From the NCBI RefSeq assembly GCF_019966515.1, contig NZ_JAIMIB010000009.1, positions 110,205 through 174,204 on the forward strand: 64,000 nucleotides of DNA, in the 5' to 3' direction. Numbering within the stretch: position 1 is the first letter of the stretch; each line of letters opens with the position of its first letter. Positions 1 through 8,180 of the stretch are shown in pieces. The notes under the pieces are model-generated. The model ran no database searches. It saw nothing but the letters and a program-made list of their open reading frames with translations, and had not been told where the DNA came from. The position numbers were made by a program, and so were the translations under genes. Source of the stretch: Roseovarius aestuarii (GTDB lineage: Bacteria > Pseudomonadota > Alphaproteobacteria > Rhodobacterales > Rhodobacteraceae).

Positions 1-90
1 CTCGAGATCACCGAGTCGATCCTGATCACCGAAAACGGCCCGGCGCAGACCTTCTGCAACCGCCCGCGCAAGATGTTCGTAAAAGACTGA
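1..90 (+). CDS. C-terminal end of an M24 (creatinase/aminopeptidase-fold) hydrolase, partial
   Basis: The window opens inside a gene; only the last 29 codons and the TGA stop are present. The tail (LEITESILITENGP, ending PRKMFVKD) resembles the C-terminus of M24 'pita-bread' hydrolases such as ectoine-hydrolase-like or Xaa-Pro-peptidase-like proteins, where an 'E.TE..L.TE.GP' segment carries the last metal-ligand glutamate. That assignment is memory-based and cannot be confirmed from 29 residues. It converges with the aminotransferase gene on the other strand. Confidence 0.5.
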   Translation, partial: LEITESILITENGPAQTFCNRPRKMFVKD

Positions 91-107
91 CCGGTCGGCA
101 CGGGGGT

Positions 108-214
108 CTGGGGGGCGTCCCCCAGGGCCTGCGTGGCCTGAACGCGGGCTAGGTCTTACGCCAAAGGCGTGCCGTCAGGAAACAGCCCCTTGAGGTTATT
201 CATCTCAAGAGGCT
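108..214. terminator. Two hairpins between convergent genes
   Basis: The gap between the M24 gene and the convergent aminotransferase holds a perfect 7-bp stem at 108-114/119-125 (CTGGGGG, loop GCGT) and an 11-bp stem with one mismatch at 184-194/204-214 (loop GTTATTCAT). Neither is followed by a convincing T-tract, so these may be processing or stabilising structures rather than classic intrinsic terminators. Confidence 0.4.
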
Positions 215-250
215 GCCACATACGTCACGCGCAGCGCGTTCGACGCCAGG

Positions 251-1645
251 TCAGGCGGCTTTCATCAACCCGTCATCGCTCAGCTTCTTATGAGCAAAAT
301 CCAACGCCCTCCACGCACGCTCAACCAGCGTATCGACCTCAGATTTGGTGATCACCAGTGGCGGGGAAATCACCATCCGGTCACCTGTGTGACGCATCAC
401 CAGAGAATTGGCGAAACAGGCTTCGCGCACGACATACCCGGCGGTGCCCGCGTCAGCGGCAAAAGCCGCGCGGCTGGCTTTGTCCGGCGTCAGCGCGATT
501 GAGCCCATCAAGCCCTCGATCACCGCTTCGCCGACCAACGGATGATCCGCCAGCCCCTGCCATTTCTCCTTCAGATAAGGCGCGGTCTCGGCACCTGCCT
601 TTTCGACGATCTTCTCTTCTTCGAGAATGCGCAGGTTTTCAAGCGCCACGGCGCAGGCCACCGGATGACCGGAATAGGTATAGCCATGCACAAATTCGCA
701 GGCATCCATCACCTTCGCCACTTCATCGCTGACGATCGAGCCGCCGATGGGCGCATAGCCCGACGAAAGTCCCTTGGCGATGGTCATGATGTCGGGCCGG
801 ATACCGAACGTCTGGCTGCCGAACCAGTTGCCGGTACGGCCAAAGCCACAGATCACCTCATCGGCAATCAGCAGGATTTCGTACTTTTCGCAGATGCGCT
901 GAATTTCCGGCCAGTAGGTGCTGGGCGGAATGATTACCCCACCGGCGCCCTGGATCGGCTCGGCAATAAAGGCCGCTACGCGATCTTCGCCCAACTCATT
1001 GATCGCCGCTTCCAGCTCCTGCGCGCGCTCCAGACCGAATTCTTCGGGGGATTTGTCGCCACCTTCGCCATACCAGTAGGGCTGGCCGATATGGTGCATA
1101 TCCGGAATCGGCAGGCCGCCCTGTGCGTGCATCGGCTTCATCCCGCCCAGGCTGGCGCTGCCCACGCTGGAGCCGTGATAGCCATTGTGGCGCGCGATGA
1201 TCACTTTCTTCTCCGGCTTGCCCAACTCGGCCCAATAGGTGCGGACCATGCGGATATTGGTATCATTCGCTTCCGAGCCCGACCCGGCAAAAAAGGTATG
1301 GTTCAGATTGCCCGGCGCCAATTCGGCCAGCTTGGCGCTCAGCGCGATCGCCGGCACATGGGTCGTCATGAAGAACGTGTTGTAGTAGGGCAGCTCCTGC
1401 ATCTGGCGCATCGCGGCCTCGGCCAGCTCGGGACGGCCATAGCCCAGGTTCACGCACCACAGCCCCGCCATCGCGTCCAGAATGTCATTGCCCTCGCTGT
1501 CGGTCAGGGTCACGCCCTTGGCACGGGTGATGACGCGCGCGCCCTTTTCGGCTAGCTCGTTATTGGTCGTGAAGGGATGCATATGATGCGCTGCATCCAG
1601 CGCCTGCAGTTCTGCCGTCGGCATATGGTTCGAGATCATGTTCAT
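251..1645 (-). CDS. Class III (omega) aminotransferase, putrescine/polyamine-pyruvate type
   Basis: A 464-aa fold-type I PLP enzyme expected to move the amino group of putrescine or another omega-amine to pyruvate. Visible features are the 'GSGSEAND' phosphate-binding segment, 'LIADEV' with the PLP-binding Asp (about residue 262) and 'TIAKGLSSG' with the Schiff-base Lys (about residue 291). The ATG at 1645 is preferred because GAAAGG lies about 9 nt upstream; the frame could open at 1696. It lies beside a GntR regulator and a putrescine importer, which favours an SpuC-like role; beta-alanine or taurine transaminase is possible from family alone. A TGATCAAATT motif at 1715-1724 upstream suggests control by the adjacent GntR protein. 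Confidence 0.88.
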   Translation of the reverse strand: MNMISNHMPTAELQALDAAHHMHPFTTNNELAEKGARVITRAKGVTLTDSEGNDILDAMAGLWCVNLGYGRPELAEAAMRQMQELPYYNTFFMTTHVPAIALSAKLAELAPGNLNHTFFAGSGSEANDTNIRMVRTYWAELGKPEKKVIIARHNGYHGSSVGSASLGGMKPMHAQGGLPIPDMHHIGQPYWYGEGGDKSPEEFGLERAQELEAAINELGEDRVAAFIAEPIQGAGGVIIPPSTYWPEIQRICEKYEILLIADEVICGFGRTGNWFGSQTFGIRPDIMTIAKGLSSGYAPIGGSIVSDEVAKVMDACEFVHGYTYSGHPVACAVALENLRILEEEKIVEKAGAETAPYLKEKWQGLADHPLVGEAVIEGLMGSIALTPDKASRAAFAADAGTAGYVVREACFANSLVMRHTGDRMVISPPLVITKSEVDTLVERAWRALDFAHKKLSDDGLMKAA

Positions 1646-1714
1646 CGTCTGGGCCTTTCGCATACGGGAACGAGGGAAAGACGCGTCACGCGCCAAAAGT
1701 ACGCGCCCAGAATA

Positions 1715-1724
1715 TGATCAAATT
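1715..1724. promoter_or_regulatory. Putative GntR-regulator operator (aminotransferase side)
   Basis: TGATCAAATT lies 70 bp upstream of the aminotransferase start, between it and the end of the regulator gene. The same 10-mer recurs at 2532-2541 upstream of potF. Confidence 0.4.
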
Positions 1725-1741
1725 ATTTCTTGTCAATCGAA

Positions 1742-2437
1742 TCAGAACGAGGCGACCGGCAACTCGAACGAGCGGCGCACCTGCTCCATGCCCTGTATCA
1801 CATCTTCGCGAATGGCGCGCGCCGCACGTTCAGCATCGCGAGCATGCATGGCGGCTAGCATGTCCTTGTGCTTATCAGGCAAATTCTGTGTCCCCATACG
1901 GCCACAAACCACCCGCAATGATGGCCCGAACCGTAGCCACAACCCATCTGCAAGATCTGCCAGAATAGGGGCATCCGCAATCTCGTAGAGACGCTTGTGA
2001 AAGCGGTAATTCAGCTCAAGATAAGCGCGCAGGTCACCCTGCTCGATGGCCCGATCCAATGTCGCATCCATCTCGGTCAGCTCATCGAGTTCTTCTAACG
2101 AAATCCGTTCCGTCGCGCGCAACGCCAGATGAGGGTCAAGCCATTGCCTAGCAACAATTATTTCACTGATATTATCTGCTGACAACAATGGCACGCTGAC
2201 CCGTCGGTTACCCTGGAACTCAAGCGCGCCCTCGGCAATCAGACGGCGGATTGCCTCGCGCACCGGGGTCATGCCCGCGCCCAGCCGATCGGTCAGCCCC
2301 TGGATGGTCACCGCCTGCCCCGGCGCCAGGTCACCGAACAGTATTTGGTCACGCAATTGCCGGTAGATCAGCTCATGCGCCGGAAGACGGCTTTCGCCAC
2401 CGCCGCCGCTATCCGGTTTCCGGGCCTGTTTGTTCAT
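1742..2437 (-). CDS. GntR-family (FadR/FCD) transcriptional regulator
   Basis: A 231-aa regulator with an N-terminal winged helix (about residues 20-90, including 'YRQLRDQILFGDLAPGQ' and 'GMTPVREAIRRL') and a C-terminal helical FCD ligand domain (about 100-220). FCD regulators usually repress nearby catabolic and uptake genes and are released by a pathway metabolite. It sits between the aminotransferase (same strand, about 97 bp upstream of that gene's start) and divergent potF, so it probably controls both. The ligand is unknown; a polyamine or its aldehyde product is the inference. Confidence 0.9.
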   Translation of the reverse strand: MNKQARKPDSGGGGESRLPAHELIYRQLRDQILFGDLAPGQAVTIQGLTDRLGAGMTPVREAIRRLIAEGALEFQGNRRVSVPLLSADNISEIIVARQWLDPHLALRATERISLEELDELTEMDATLDRAIEQGDLRAYLELNYRFHKRLYEIADAPILADLADGLWLRFGPSLRVVCGRMGTQNLPDKHKDMLAAMHARDAERAARAIREDVIQGMEQVRRSFELPVASF

Positions 2438-2529
2438 TATCCTGCGGCCTTTTATATCGCCTCTAATCTCTGTCCTTGCGAGTTTAACGACTGCGTGGAA
2501 ACATTACCATATTGCCAAACGCGGAAATT

Positions 2530-2541
2530 TTTGATCAAATT
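2530..2541. promoter_or_regulatory. Putative GntR-regulator operator (potF side)
   Basis: The perfect 10-bp palindrome TTTGATCAAA (2530-2539) lies 45 bp upstream of the potF ATG, in the divergent regulator/potF region. It overlaps the 10-mer TGATCAAATT shared with the aminotransferase upstream region. Confidence 0.45.
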
Positions 2542-2583
2542 CGCGCGCACGGCAATAAACTTGCCGACCAACGGGAGAAAAAC

Positions 2584-3666
2584 ATGAAGAAACTGATTCT
2601 GACCACCGCCACCCTCGCCTTGGGCGCGCTCACCGCCCATGCCGAAGAGGTGCGGGTCTATAACTGGTCTGACTATATCGACGAAGCACTGCTCGAGAAA
2701 TTCGAACAGGAAACCGGTATCGATCTGATCTACGACGTATTCGACAGCAACGAAGTGCTCGAGACCAAAATGCTTGCCGGCGGCTCGGGCTACGACGTGG
2801 TTGTCCCGTCGGGCACCTTCCTGCAGCGCCAGATTACCGCAGGCGCCTTCCAGAAACTCGACACATCGCAATTGCCCAACAAAGAAAACATGTGGGACGT
2901 GATCGAATCGCGCACCATCCAGTATGATCCCGACAACGCCTACTCGATCAACTACATGTGGGGCACCACCGGGATCGGTGTGAATGTTGGCAAAGTCACT
3001 GAAATTCTGGGCGAAGACGTGGCGCTGAACAGCATGGACTTGGTGCTGAACCCAGAAAACATGGAAAAACTCGCGGATTGCGGCGTGTATTTCCTAGACG
3101 CCCCGACCGAAATCCTTCCGATGGTTCTGCAATATCTGGGCGAAGACCCGGACAGCCACGATCCTGACGTGCTGGCAAAAACCGAGCCGGTTCTGGCCGC
3201 GGTCGCGCCGCATATCAAGAAATTCCACAGTTCGGAATATATCAACGCGCTGGCAAATGGCGACATTTGCGTCGCCGTCGGCTGGTCCGGTGACATATTG
3301 CAGGCCCGTGACCGGGCCGCCGAGGCCGAAAACGGTGTCGAGATTGCCTATAACGCTTTTGCCGAAGGATCACTGATGTGGTTCGACCAGATGGCCATTC
3401 CGACAGACGCCCCCAATGTGGACGGCGCGCACAAGTTCCTGAACTTCATCATGGACGCGCAGAACATGGCGGATGCGTCGAACTACGTCTACTATGCCAA
3501 CGGCAACAAGGCGTCACAGCCAATGCTGGAGGAAGATGTGATCGGCGACACGGCGATCTACCCTGATGAGGCGACACTGGCCAACCTCTACACCATCACG
3601 CCGTATAACGCGAAGGTGCAGCGGGTTGTGACGCGCCTGTGGACGAAAATCAAGTCGGGCACCTAA
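2584..3666 (+). CDS. potF: Periplasmic putrescine-binding protein, PotF-like
   Basis: A 360-aa substrate-binding protein of a polyamine ABC importer. The N-terminus (MKKLILTT...ALTAHA) is a typical Sec signal peptide cleaved near residue 20. The mature start 'VRVYNWSDYID' and 'YDVFDSNEVLETK' closely match the PotF/PotD family, as do the following 'YDVVVPSGTFLQRQ' and 'YMWGTTGIGVN'. The ATG at 2584 follows GGGAG at good spacing; an open frame extends 72 bp further upstream but would bury the signal peptide. It is followed by a strong terminator and then potGHI, the usual arrangement for making excess binding protein. Confidence 0.95.
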   Translation: MKKLILTTATLALGALTAHAEEVRVYNWSDYIDEALLEKFEQETGIDLIYDVFDSNEVLETKMLAGGSGYDVVVPSGTFLQRQITAGAFQKLDTSQLPNKENMWDVIESRTIQYDPDNAYSINYMWGTTGIGVNVGKVTEILGEDVALNSMDLVLNPENMEKLADCGVYFLDAPTEILPMVLQYLGEDPDSHDPDVLAKTEPVLAAVAPHIKKFHSSEYINALANGDICVAVGWSGDILQARDRAAEAENGVEIAYNAFAEGSLMWFDQMAIPTDAPNVDGAHKFLNFIMDAQNMADASNYVYYANGNKASQPMLEEDVIGDTAIYPDEATLANLYTITPYNAKVQRVVTRLWTKIKSGT

Positions 3667-3679
3667 GCCTGCATAATAC

Positions 3680-3715
3680 AAACCCGTGCTAGGCAACTTG
3701 CACGGGTTTTTCTTT
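3680..3715 (+). terminator. Intrinsic terminator/attenuator after potF
   Basis: A 10-bp stem (AAACCCGTGC at 3680-3689 with its complement at 3700-3709) and a 10-nt loop run into a T-rich tract to 3715. It lies 14 nt after the potF stop and 21 nt before potG. It should cut transcription between the binding protein and the rest of the transporter, with some read-through. Confidence 0.85.
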
Positions 3716-3735
3716 ACTGCATTCAGGGGGCAGGA

Positions 3736-4860
3736 ATGGGACAGACCGTATTTGAGCCGTGGAATGATCCGGACGCAAAACCGCTAATTCAGTTTAAGAA
3801 TGTGACCAAGCGATTTGGCGATTTCGTTGCCATCGACAACCAGTCCTTTGATATTTACGAGCAGGAATTCTTTGCTCTTCTCGGCCCCTCGGGCTGCGGC
3901 AAAACCACGATGATGCGGATGCTGGCGGGGTTCGAGACTCCGACCGAGGGCACCATCCTTCTGGGCGGGCAGGACATTGCCCCCATCCCGCCAAACAAGC
4001 GCGCCGTGAACATGATGTTCCAGTCCTACGCGCTGTTTCCTCACTTAAGCATCTGGGAAAACATCGCTTTCGGCCTCAAGCGCGATAACATGCCCAAAGA
4101 CAAGATCGACGCCCGCGTAGCCGAGATGCTGAAACTCACCCGCCTGGAACAGTTCGCCAAGCGCAAACCGCACCAGTGTTCCGGCGGGCAGCGCCAGCGT
4201 GTCGCCCTAGCCCGATCACTCGCCAAGGCGCCCAAACTCCTGCTGCTCGACGAACCGCTGGGCGCGCTGGATGCCAAGCTGCGTCAGGATACGCAGTTCG
4301 AGTTGATGGACATTCAGGAAAAAACCGGCACCACCTTCGTGATCGTCACCCACGATCAGGAAGAGGCAATGACTGTCGCCTCCCGCGTCGCGGTCATGGA
4401 CCACGGCAAGATTATCCAGGCCGACACCCCTGCCCGCATTTACGAGATGCCCAATTCCGCCTATGTGGCCGATTTCATCGGCGATGTCACCATCATCAGC
4501 GGCACCGCCACACCGGCGGGCGACGGCTATGACATCGCCTTTGCCGAAGGCCAGCCAATTCTGCATGCCAAATCCGATATACAGCTTGCCAAGGCTCAAT
4601 CCTGCCATCTGGCGATCCGGCCCGAAAAGGTCGCGATCACGGCGGAAAAACCCGCAGACGCCGCCAACGCGCTACAGGGTAAGATTCTCGACATCGCGTA
4701 TCTCGGCAACCTGTCGACCTACCACGTCGAACTGGCCAACGGTCAGGTCGTGAAGTCGCAGACCGCCAATACCCGCCGCCTATCGCGCCGGTCTTTCACC
4801 TGGGAAGACGAGGTTTGGCTCTCGTGGACAGACACCGCTGGTGTCCTGTTGAAGGAGTAG
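3736..4860 (+). CDS. potG: Polyamine ABC transporter ATP-binding protein
   Basis: A 374-aa ATPase of the PotA/PotG type, powering polyamine import at the inner face of the membrane. Walker A is GPSGCGKT (residues 50-57), the signature is 'CSGGQRQRVALARSL', Walker B is 'LLLLDEPLGALD' and the switch His is in 'IVTHDQEEAM'. The C-terminal third is the TOBE regulatory domain. The start follows AGGGGGCAGGA. It is 4 nt from the permease gene downstream. Confidence 0.95.
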   Translation: MGQTVFEPWNDPDAKPLIQFKNVTKRFGDFVAIDNQSFDIYEQEFFALLGPSGCGKTTMMRMLAGFETPTEGTILLGGQDIAPIPPNKRAVNMMFQSYALFPHLSIWENIAFGLKRDNMPKDKIDARVAEMLKLTRLEQFAKRKPHQCSGGQRQRVALARSLAKAPKLLLLDEPLGALDAKLRQDTQFELMDIQEKTGTTFVIVTHDQEEAMTVASRVAVMDHGKIIQADTPARIYEMPNSAYVADFIGDVTIISGTATPAGDGYDIAFAEGQPILHAKSDIQLAKAQSCHLAIRPEKVAITAEKPADAANALQGKILDIAYLGNLSTYHVELANGQVVKSQTANTRRLSRRSFTWEDEVWLSWTDTAGVLLKE

Positions 4861-4864
4861 CCCC

Positions 4865-5755
4865 ATGCGTCGCGCCGCCCTGATCATCATCCCTTATTTC
4901 TGGCTTCTGGCCCTCTTTCTGGTGCCCTTCCTGATCGTGCTGAAAATCAGCCTTTCGGACACCGCGCTTGCCATTCCGCCCTATACGCCGACACTGGATT
5001 TCAGCAATGGCTGGCAGGGAATCAAGGATTTCTGGGCAGCGTTGGACCTTGAAAACTTCGAATTCCTGACAACTGACGATCTTTACTGGAAGGCATACCT
5101 GTCCTCGCTCAAGATCGCGGTCATTGCCACGTTCCTCACGCTGCTGGTCGGCTATCCCATCGCTTATGGTATGGCGAACGCGCCGGATCACTGGCGCCCG
5201 ACGCTGATGATGCTGGTGATCCTGCCGTTCTGGACCAGTTTCCTGATTCGGGTCTATTCGTGGATGGGCATTCTCAGTAACGAGGGATATCTCAATCAGC
5301 TTCTGATGGGCATGGGCGTAATCTCCGAGCCCCTGACGATCCTCAACACCAACACCGCTGTCTATATCGGCATCGTCTACACCTATCTGCCTTTCATGAT
5401 CCTGCCGATCTACTCGGCGCTTGAACGGCTGGATGCCTCGCTGCTGGAAGCCGCCGAGGATCTAGGCTGTTCGCGGCTCACGGCCTTCTGGCTGGTCACG
5501 GTGCCACTGTCGAAAAACGGCATCATTGCCGGGTGTTTCCTGGTCTTTATCCCGACCTTGGGTGAATTCGTTATCCCGTCGCTGCTGGGTGGTTCAAAAA
5601 CGCTGATGATCGGCAAGGTCCTGTGGGAGGAGTTCTTCAACAACCGCGACTGGCCGGTGGCCTCCGCCGTGGCAGTGATCCTGCTTCTGATCCTGATCAT
5701 CCCGATCATCCTCTTTCAGCGCAACGAGCAAAAACAGCGGGAGGCCGACGGATGA
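4865..5755 (+). CDS. potH: Polyamine ABC transporter permease 1
   Basis: A 296-aa inner-membrane permease of the PotB/PotH type with about six hydrophobic helices. The cytoplasmic coupling loop is visible as 'EAAEDLGCSRLTAFWLVTVPLS'. Its stop overlaps the start of the next permease gene (ATGA). It forms the channel with PotI. Confidence 0.94.
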   Translation: MRRAALIIIPYFWLLALFLVPFLIVLKISLSDTALAIPPYTPTLDFSNGWQGIKDFWAALDLENFEFLTTDDLYWKAYLSSLKIAVIATFLTLLVGYPIAYGMANAPDHWRPTLMMLVILPFWTSFLIRVYSWMGILSNEGYLNQLLMGMGVISEPLTILNTNTAVYIGIVYTYLPFMILPIYSALERLDASLLEAAEDLGCSRLTAFWLVTVPLSKNGIIAGCFLVFIPTLGEFVIPSLLGGSKTLMIGKVLWEEFFNNRDWPVASAVAVILLLILIIPIILFQRNEQKQREADG

Positions 5756-6567
5756 GACGCCTGACATGGTTCAACACCACCGCCCTAACGCTGGGTTTCG
5801 CCTTCCTCTACCTGCCAATGATCATCCTGATCATCTACAGCTTCAACGAGTCGAAGCTGGTGACGGTCTGGGCGGGTTTTTCCACCAAATGGTACGGCGA
5901 ACTTCTCGGGAATGAGGCTTTCCTAAGCGCCGCCTGGGTCACGCTGAAAGTCGCGGTGTTCAGTTCCACCCTCGCCACCATTTTGGGCACATTGGGAGCG
6001 CTGGTGCTGGTGCGCGCTGGTCGCTTCCCGGGGCGCACCTTGTTTTCCGGCATGATCTACGCACCGCTGGTGATGCCAGAGGTGATTACCGGTCTTTCGC
6101 TTCTGCTGCTCTTTATCGGCATCGGGCTGGACCGCGGCGTGTTTACCATCGTGCTGGCGCATACAACCTTTTCAATGTGCTTTGTCTCGGTCGTAGTGTC
6201 CTCACGCCTGGTCAGCTTCGACCGATCACTGGAAGAGGCGGCGCTGGATCTGGGGTGTTCGCCGATGGAAGCATTCCGGCTGGTCACCTTGCCCATCATC
6301 GCGCCTGCGGTCATCTCGGGCTGGCTTCTGGCCTTCACGCTCAGCCTTGACGATCTGGTCATCGCCAGCTTCACCGCCGGGCCGTCCGCAACCACCTTGC
6401 CAATGAAAATCTGGAGCTCGGTCCGCCTTGGCGTCTCGCCGGAGATCAACGCGCTTTCGACCCTGATGATCGGCATAGTCGCCATTGGCGTGATCTCAGC
6501 GTCGCTGATCACCAAACGGGCAGCTTTACGCCAAGAGGCCGAGGAACGCGCCGCCGTGCAGGCATGA
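5752..6567 (+). CDS. potI: Polyamine ABC transporter permease 2
   Basis: A 271-aa permease of the PotC/PotI type, with the coupling loop 'EEAALDLGCSPMEAFRLVTLP' and about six membrane helices. The ATG at 5752 overlaps the potH stop (ATGA) and gives the family-typical N-terminus MRRLTWFNTTAL; the longer open frame from 5623 only reads through potH. Its own stop overlaps the oxidase start, so potGHI and the oxidase are translationally coupled. Confidence 0.94.
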   Translation: MRRLTWFNTTALTLGFAFLYLPMIILIIYSFNESKLVTVWAGFSTKWYGELLGNEAFLSAAWVTLKVAVFSSTLATILGTLGALVLVRAGRFPGRTLFSGMIYAPLVMPEVITGLSLLLLFIGIGLDRGVFTIVLAHTTFSMCFVSVVVSSRLVSFDRSLEEAALDLGCSPMEAFRLVTLPIIAPAVISGWLLAFTLSLDDLVIASFTAGPSATTLPMKIWSSVRLGVSPEINALSTLMIGIVAIGVISASLITKRAALRQEAEERAAVQA

Positions 6568-7889
6568 CGCGGGTTTTCCCGACCTATACCTACGGGGAAG
6601 GCCCGCGCGAACATTGCTATTGGCCCAGTACGGCGCAACCGCCCGACAATCCCCGTGCCGAGGGCAGCCTGACCTGTGATGTAGCCGTGATCGGGGCGGG
6701 TTATACTGGCCTTTCCGCAGCTCTGCATCTGGCTGAGGCCGGGAGTGACGTGGTTATTCTGGATACGCATTCTCCGGGCTGGGGTGCGTCCGGCCGAAAC
6801 GGAGGTTTCTGCTGCCTGGGCGGATCGGCCGCATCAGATACTATTCTGGCGCAACTCTATAGCGAACCCGCCCGCCGGGAATTCAGGGAAACCGAACTCC
6901 ATGCCGTAAATCTGGCGGCGGGCTTGATCAAACATCACAAGATCGCCTGCGATACCCATTCCAACGGTGAGACCCTGATGGCCCATACCCAAAAGGCGAT
7001 GGACGATTTCGAGGCACGGGCAAAAGTCGTTGAGCGTGACTATGGCGTTTCCCCCACGATCACCACCAAGAACGATCTGGCCACGCAGGGCATGAAAGGG
7101 CCGTTTTTCGGGGCCATCACCACACCGATCGGCTTTGCTCTCAACCCGATGAAATACGCCCTTGGTCTGGCCGAAGCCGCATGCAAGGCAGGCGCACGGC
7201 TCTATACCAATTCCCCGGTGCAGCACATCGACCAGCAATCCGGTTTTACACTAACGACACCGGAGGCCCGGATCAGCGCCAAACGGCTGGTAGTTGCCAC
7301 CAACGGCTATTCCTCGGACGATCTACCCAAATGGCTGCGCGCACGCTATCTGCCGACGCAATCAAACGTCATCGTCACCCGCCAGATGACCGACACGGAA
7401 TTGGCGGCACAGGGTTGGACCAGCCGTCAGATGTCTTTTGATGACCGGTTCCTGCTGCATTATTTTCGCCTGATGCCAAACAAGCGGATGCTTTTCGGGA
7501 TGCGGGGCGGCTTGCTCAGCTCAGCCGCCGCCGATGCGCGTATGTATCGCCTGATCCGCAAGCATTTTGAAAAGATGTTCCCCGCCTGGGCTGGGGTCGA
7601 GACACCCTACACCTGGCAGGGCCTCCTCTCGATTTCCCGCGACCTGACCCCTTACGCTGGCCCTATCCCCGAAATGCCCGGTGCTTTCACTGCGCTCAGC
7701 TACCACGGCAACGGCGTGGCGATGGCCACCTATGCGGGCGCGTTGCTGGCCGATCTGGTGCAGGGCAATGTAACGCGGCACCTGCATCCCAAGATAATGC
7801 AAACCCCACCCAAACGCTTCCCGCTTGGCCGCCTTCGCCGCGCTACTATCTGGCCCCTTTACGCCGCCGCGTTGCTGACCGGGAGTTAA
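6564..7889 (+). CDS. FAD-dependent amine oxidoreductase, PuuB-like
   Basis: A 441-aa DAO-superfamily flavoprotein. The FAD dinucleotide motif 'VIGAGYTGLSAALHLAEAG' and the 'GWGASGRNGGFC' segment are characteristic of gamma-glutamylputrescine oxidase (PuuB/OrdL). It overlaps potI by 4 nt, so it probably oxidises an imported polyamine or its gamma-glutamyl derivative to an aldehyde. No puuA-like synthetase lies in the window, so direct amine oxidation cannot be excluded. Confidence 0.86.
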   Translation: MTRVFPTYTYGEGPREHCYWPSTAQPPDNPRAEGSLTCDVAVIGAGYTGLSAALHLAEAGSDVVILDTHSPGWGASGRNGGFCCLGGSAASDTILAQLYSEPARREFRETELHAVNLAAGLIKHHKIACDTHSNGETLMAHTQKAMDDFEARAKVVERDYGVSPTITTKNDLATQGMKGPFFGAITTPIGFALNPMKYALGLAEAACKAGARLYTNSPVQHIDQQSGFTLTTPEARISAKRLVVATNGYSSDDLPKWLRARYLPTQSNVIVTRQMTDTELAAQGWTSRQMSFDDRFLLHYFRLMPNKRMLFGMRGGLLSSAAADARMYRLIRKHFEKMFPAWAGVETPYTWQGLLSISRDLTPYAGPIPEMPGAFTALSYHGNGVAMATYAGALLADLVQGNVTRHLHPKIMQTPPKRFPLGRLRRATIWPLYAAALLTGS

Positions 7890-8180
7890 GTGGAGAAAGA
7901 TCTTCCGCGAATATCTCCACGAAAACTACAACTGTTTTGTTACCTGTACCGAGGTGTTACTGTCAGATTACGTGGAAACAATCCCACGCTGTCAGCGCCA
8001 GAGAATCTGTGTTATTGTCGCCGATATAGAAACAAATCAAAGTTTTTTTGACCTTTATTCGACCTGCACATGATCCGATTCAGGAAACTGGACAGAATAC
8101 CAGTTCGTACATTAACCTTTCTACGCCCGCCGGAACTATTCGGCATTCGGCCAGTATTTTTTTAGACTAAGAGGTTTTCG

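Noticed and set aside
542..1555. Plus-strand open frame of 337 codons
   Set aside because: It is antisense to the class III aminotransferase, is His/Arg/Gly-rich and has no ribosome site; the minus-strand frame carries the PLP motifs.
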